Positions 5,721-5,733 of a DNA stretch of 5,733 bases are shown piece after piece. The number at the start of each line of letters is the position of its first letter. Position 1 is the first letter of the stretch. The stretch is from Fidelibacterota bacterium. GTDB lineage: Bacteria > Fidelibacterota > UBA2242. Below the pieces are notes generated by a model. That model was not told the origin of the DNA and did not search any database. It was given only the letters and a program-made list of their open reading frames with translations. The stretch is from NCBI GenBank assembly GCA_003527965.1, contig DPVY01000341.1, positions 1 to 5,733 of the forward strand. Direction: 5' to 3'. The position numbers were made by a program, and so were the translations under genes.

Positions 5721-5733
5721 TAAATATTCAGTA

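Noticed and set aside
1..5733. CRISPR array, tRNA, rRNA, transposase or integrase
   Set aside because: No regularly spaced repeats, no cloverleaf or rRNA-like stretch and no transposase or recombinase motifs were seen on either strand.

Overview
The window looks like bacterial chromosome from a moderately AT-rich, Gram-negative lineage. Two lipoprotein-type signal peptides point to a cell with an outer surface to decorate. A large protein in the golvesin-C/amidase style common in Bacteroidota and relatives, and secreted PKD, LRR and caspase-type domains, suggest the wider FCB group. The perfect sigma-70 style TTGACA-17-TATAAT box and clear Shine-Dalgarno sequences are not the usual Bacteroidota signals, so I lean towards a related phylum (Calditrichota, KSB1 or Marinimicrobia type). 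This placement is inference only.

Layout: (1) Positions 1-342, plus strand: the C-terminal end of an AbiEii/AbiGii-type nucleotidyltransferase toxin, cut by the left edge. (2) Positions 343-579: no convincing gene; it holds a GC-rich hairpin after the toxin and a second inverted repeat with degenerate 8-base tandem units just past the next gene's stop. (3) Positions 580-3624, minus strand: a 1014-residue lipoprotein in which an N-acetylmuramoyl-L-alanine amidase (Amidase_3) fold appears to be interrupted by a golvesin-C/Xly-type domain, followed by a fibronectin III-like domain and a large C-terminal domain. (4) Positions 3625-3975: divergent intergenic region with an interrupted palindrome on the minus-gene side, a consensus promoter facing right and a 10-base direct repeat at the predicted transcription start. 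(5) Positions 3976-5214, plus strand: a 412-residue lipoprotein with a PKD-like domain and nine uninterrupted 22-residue leucine-rich repeats of internalin type. (6) Positions 5215-5429: intergenic, with a long-loop inverted repeat. (7) Positions 5430-5720, plus strand: a secreted caspase-family (peptidase C14) N-terminal half that stops straight after the SGHG histidine motif; it is probably frameshifted or a remnant.

The genes do not form one obvious operon. The LRR lipoprotein and the caspase-like gene share strand and low GC and could be an extracytoplasmic recognition/protease pair, but this is speculative. The amidase lipoprotein is distinctly more GC-rich and is probably a core cell-envelope gene; the AT-rich genes on either side look like accessory DNA.
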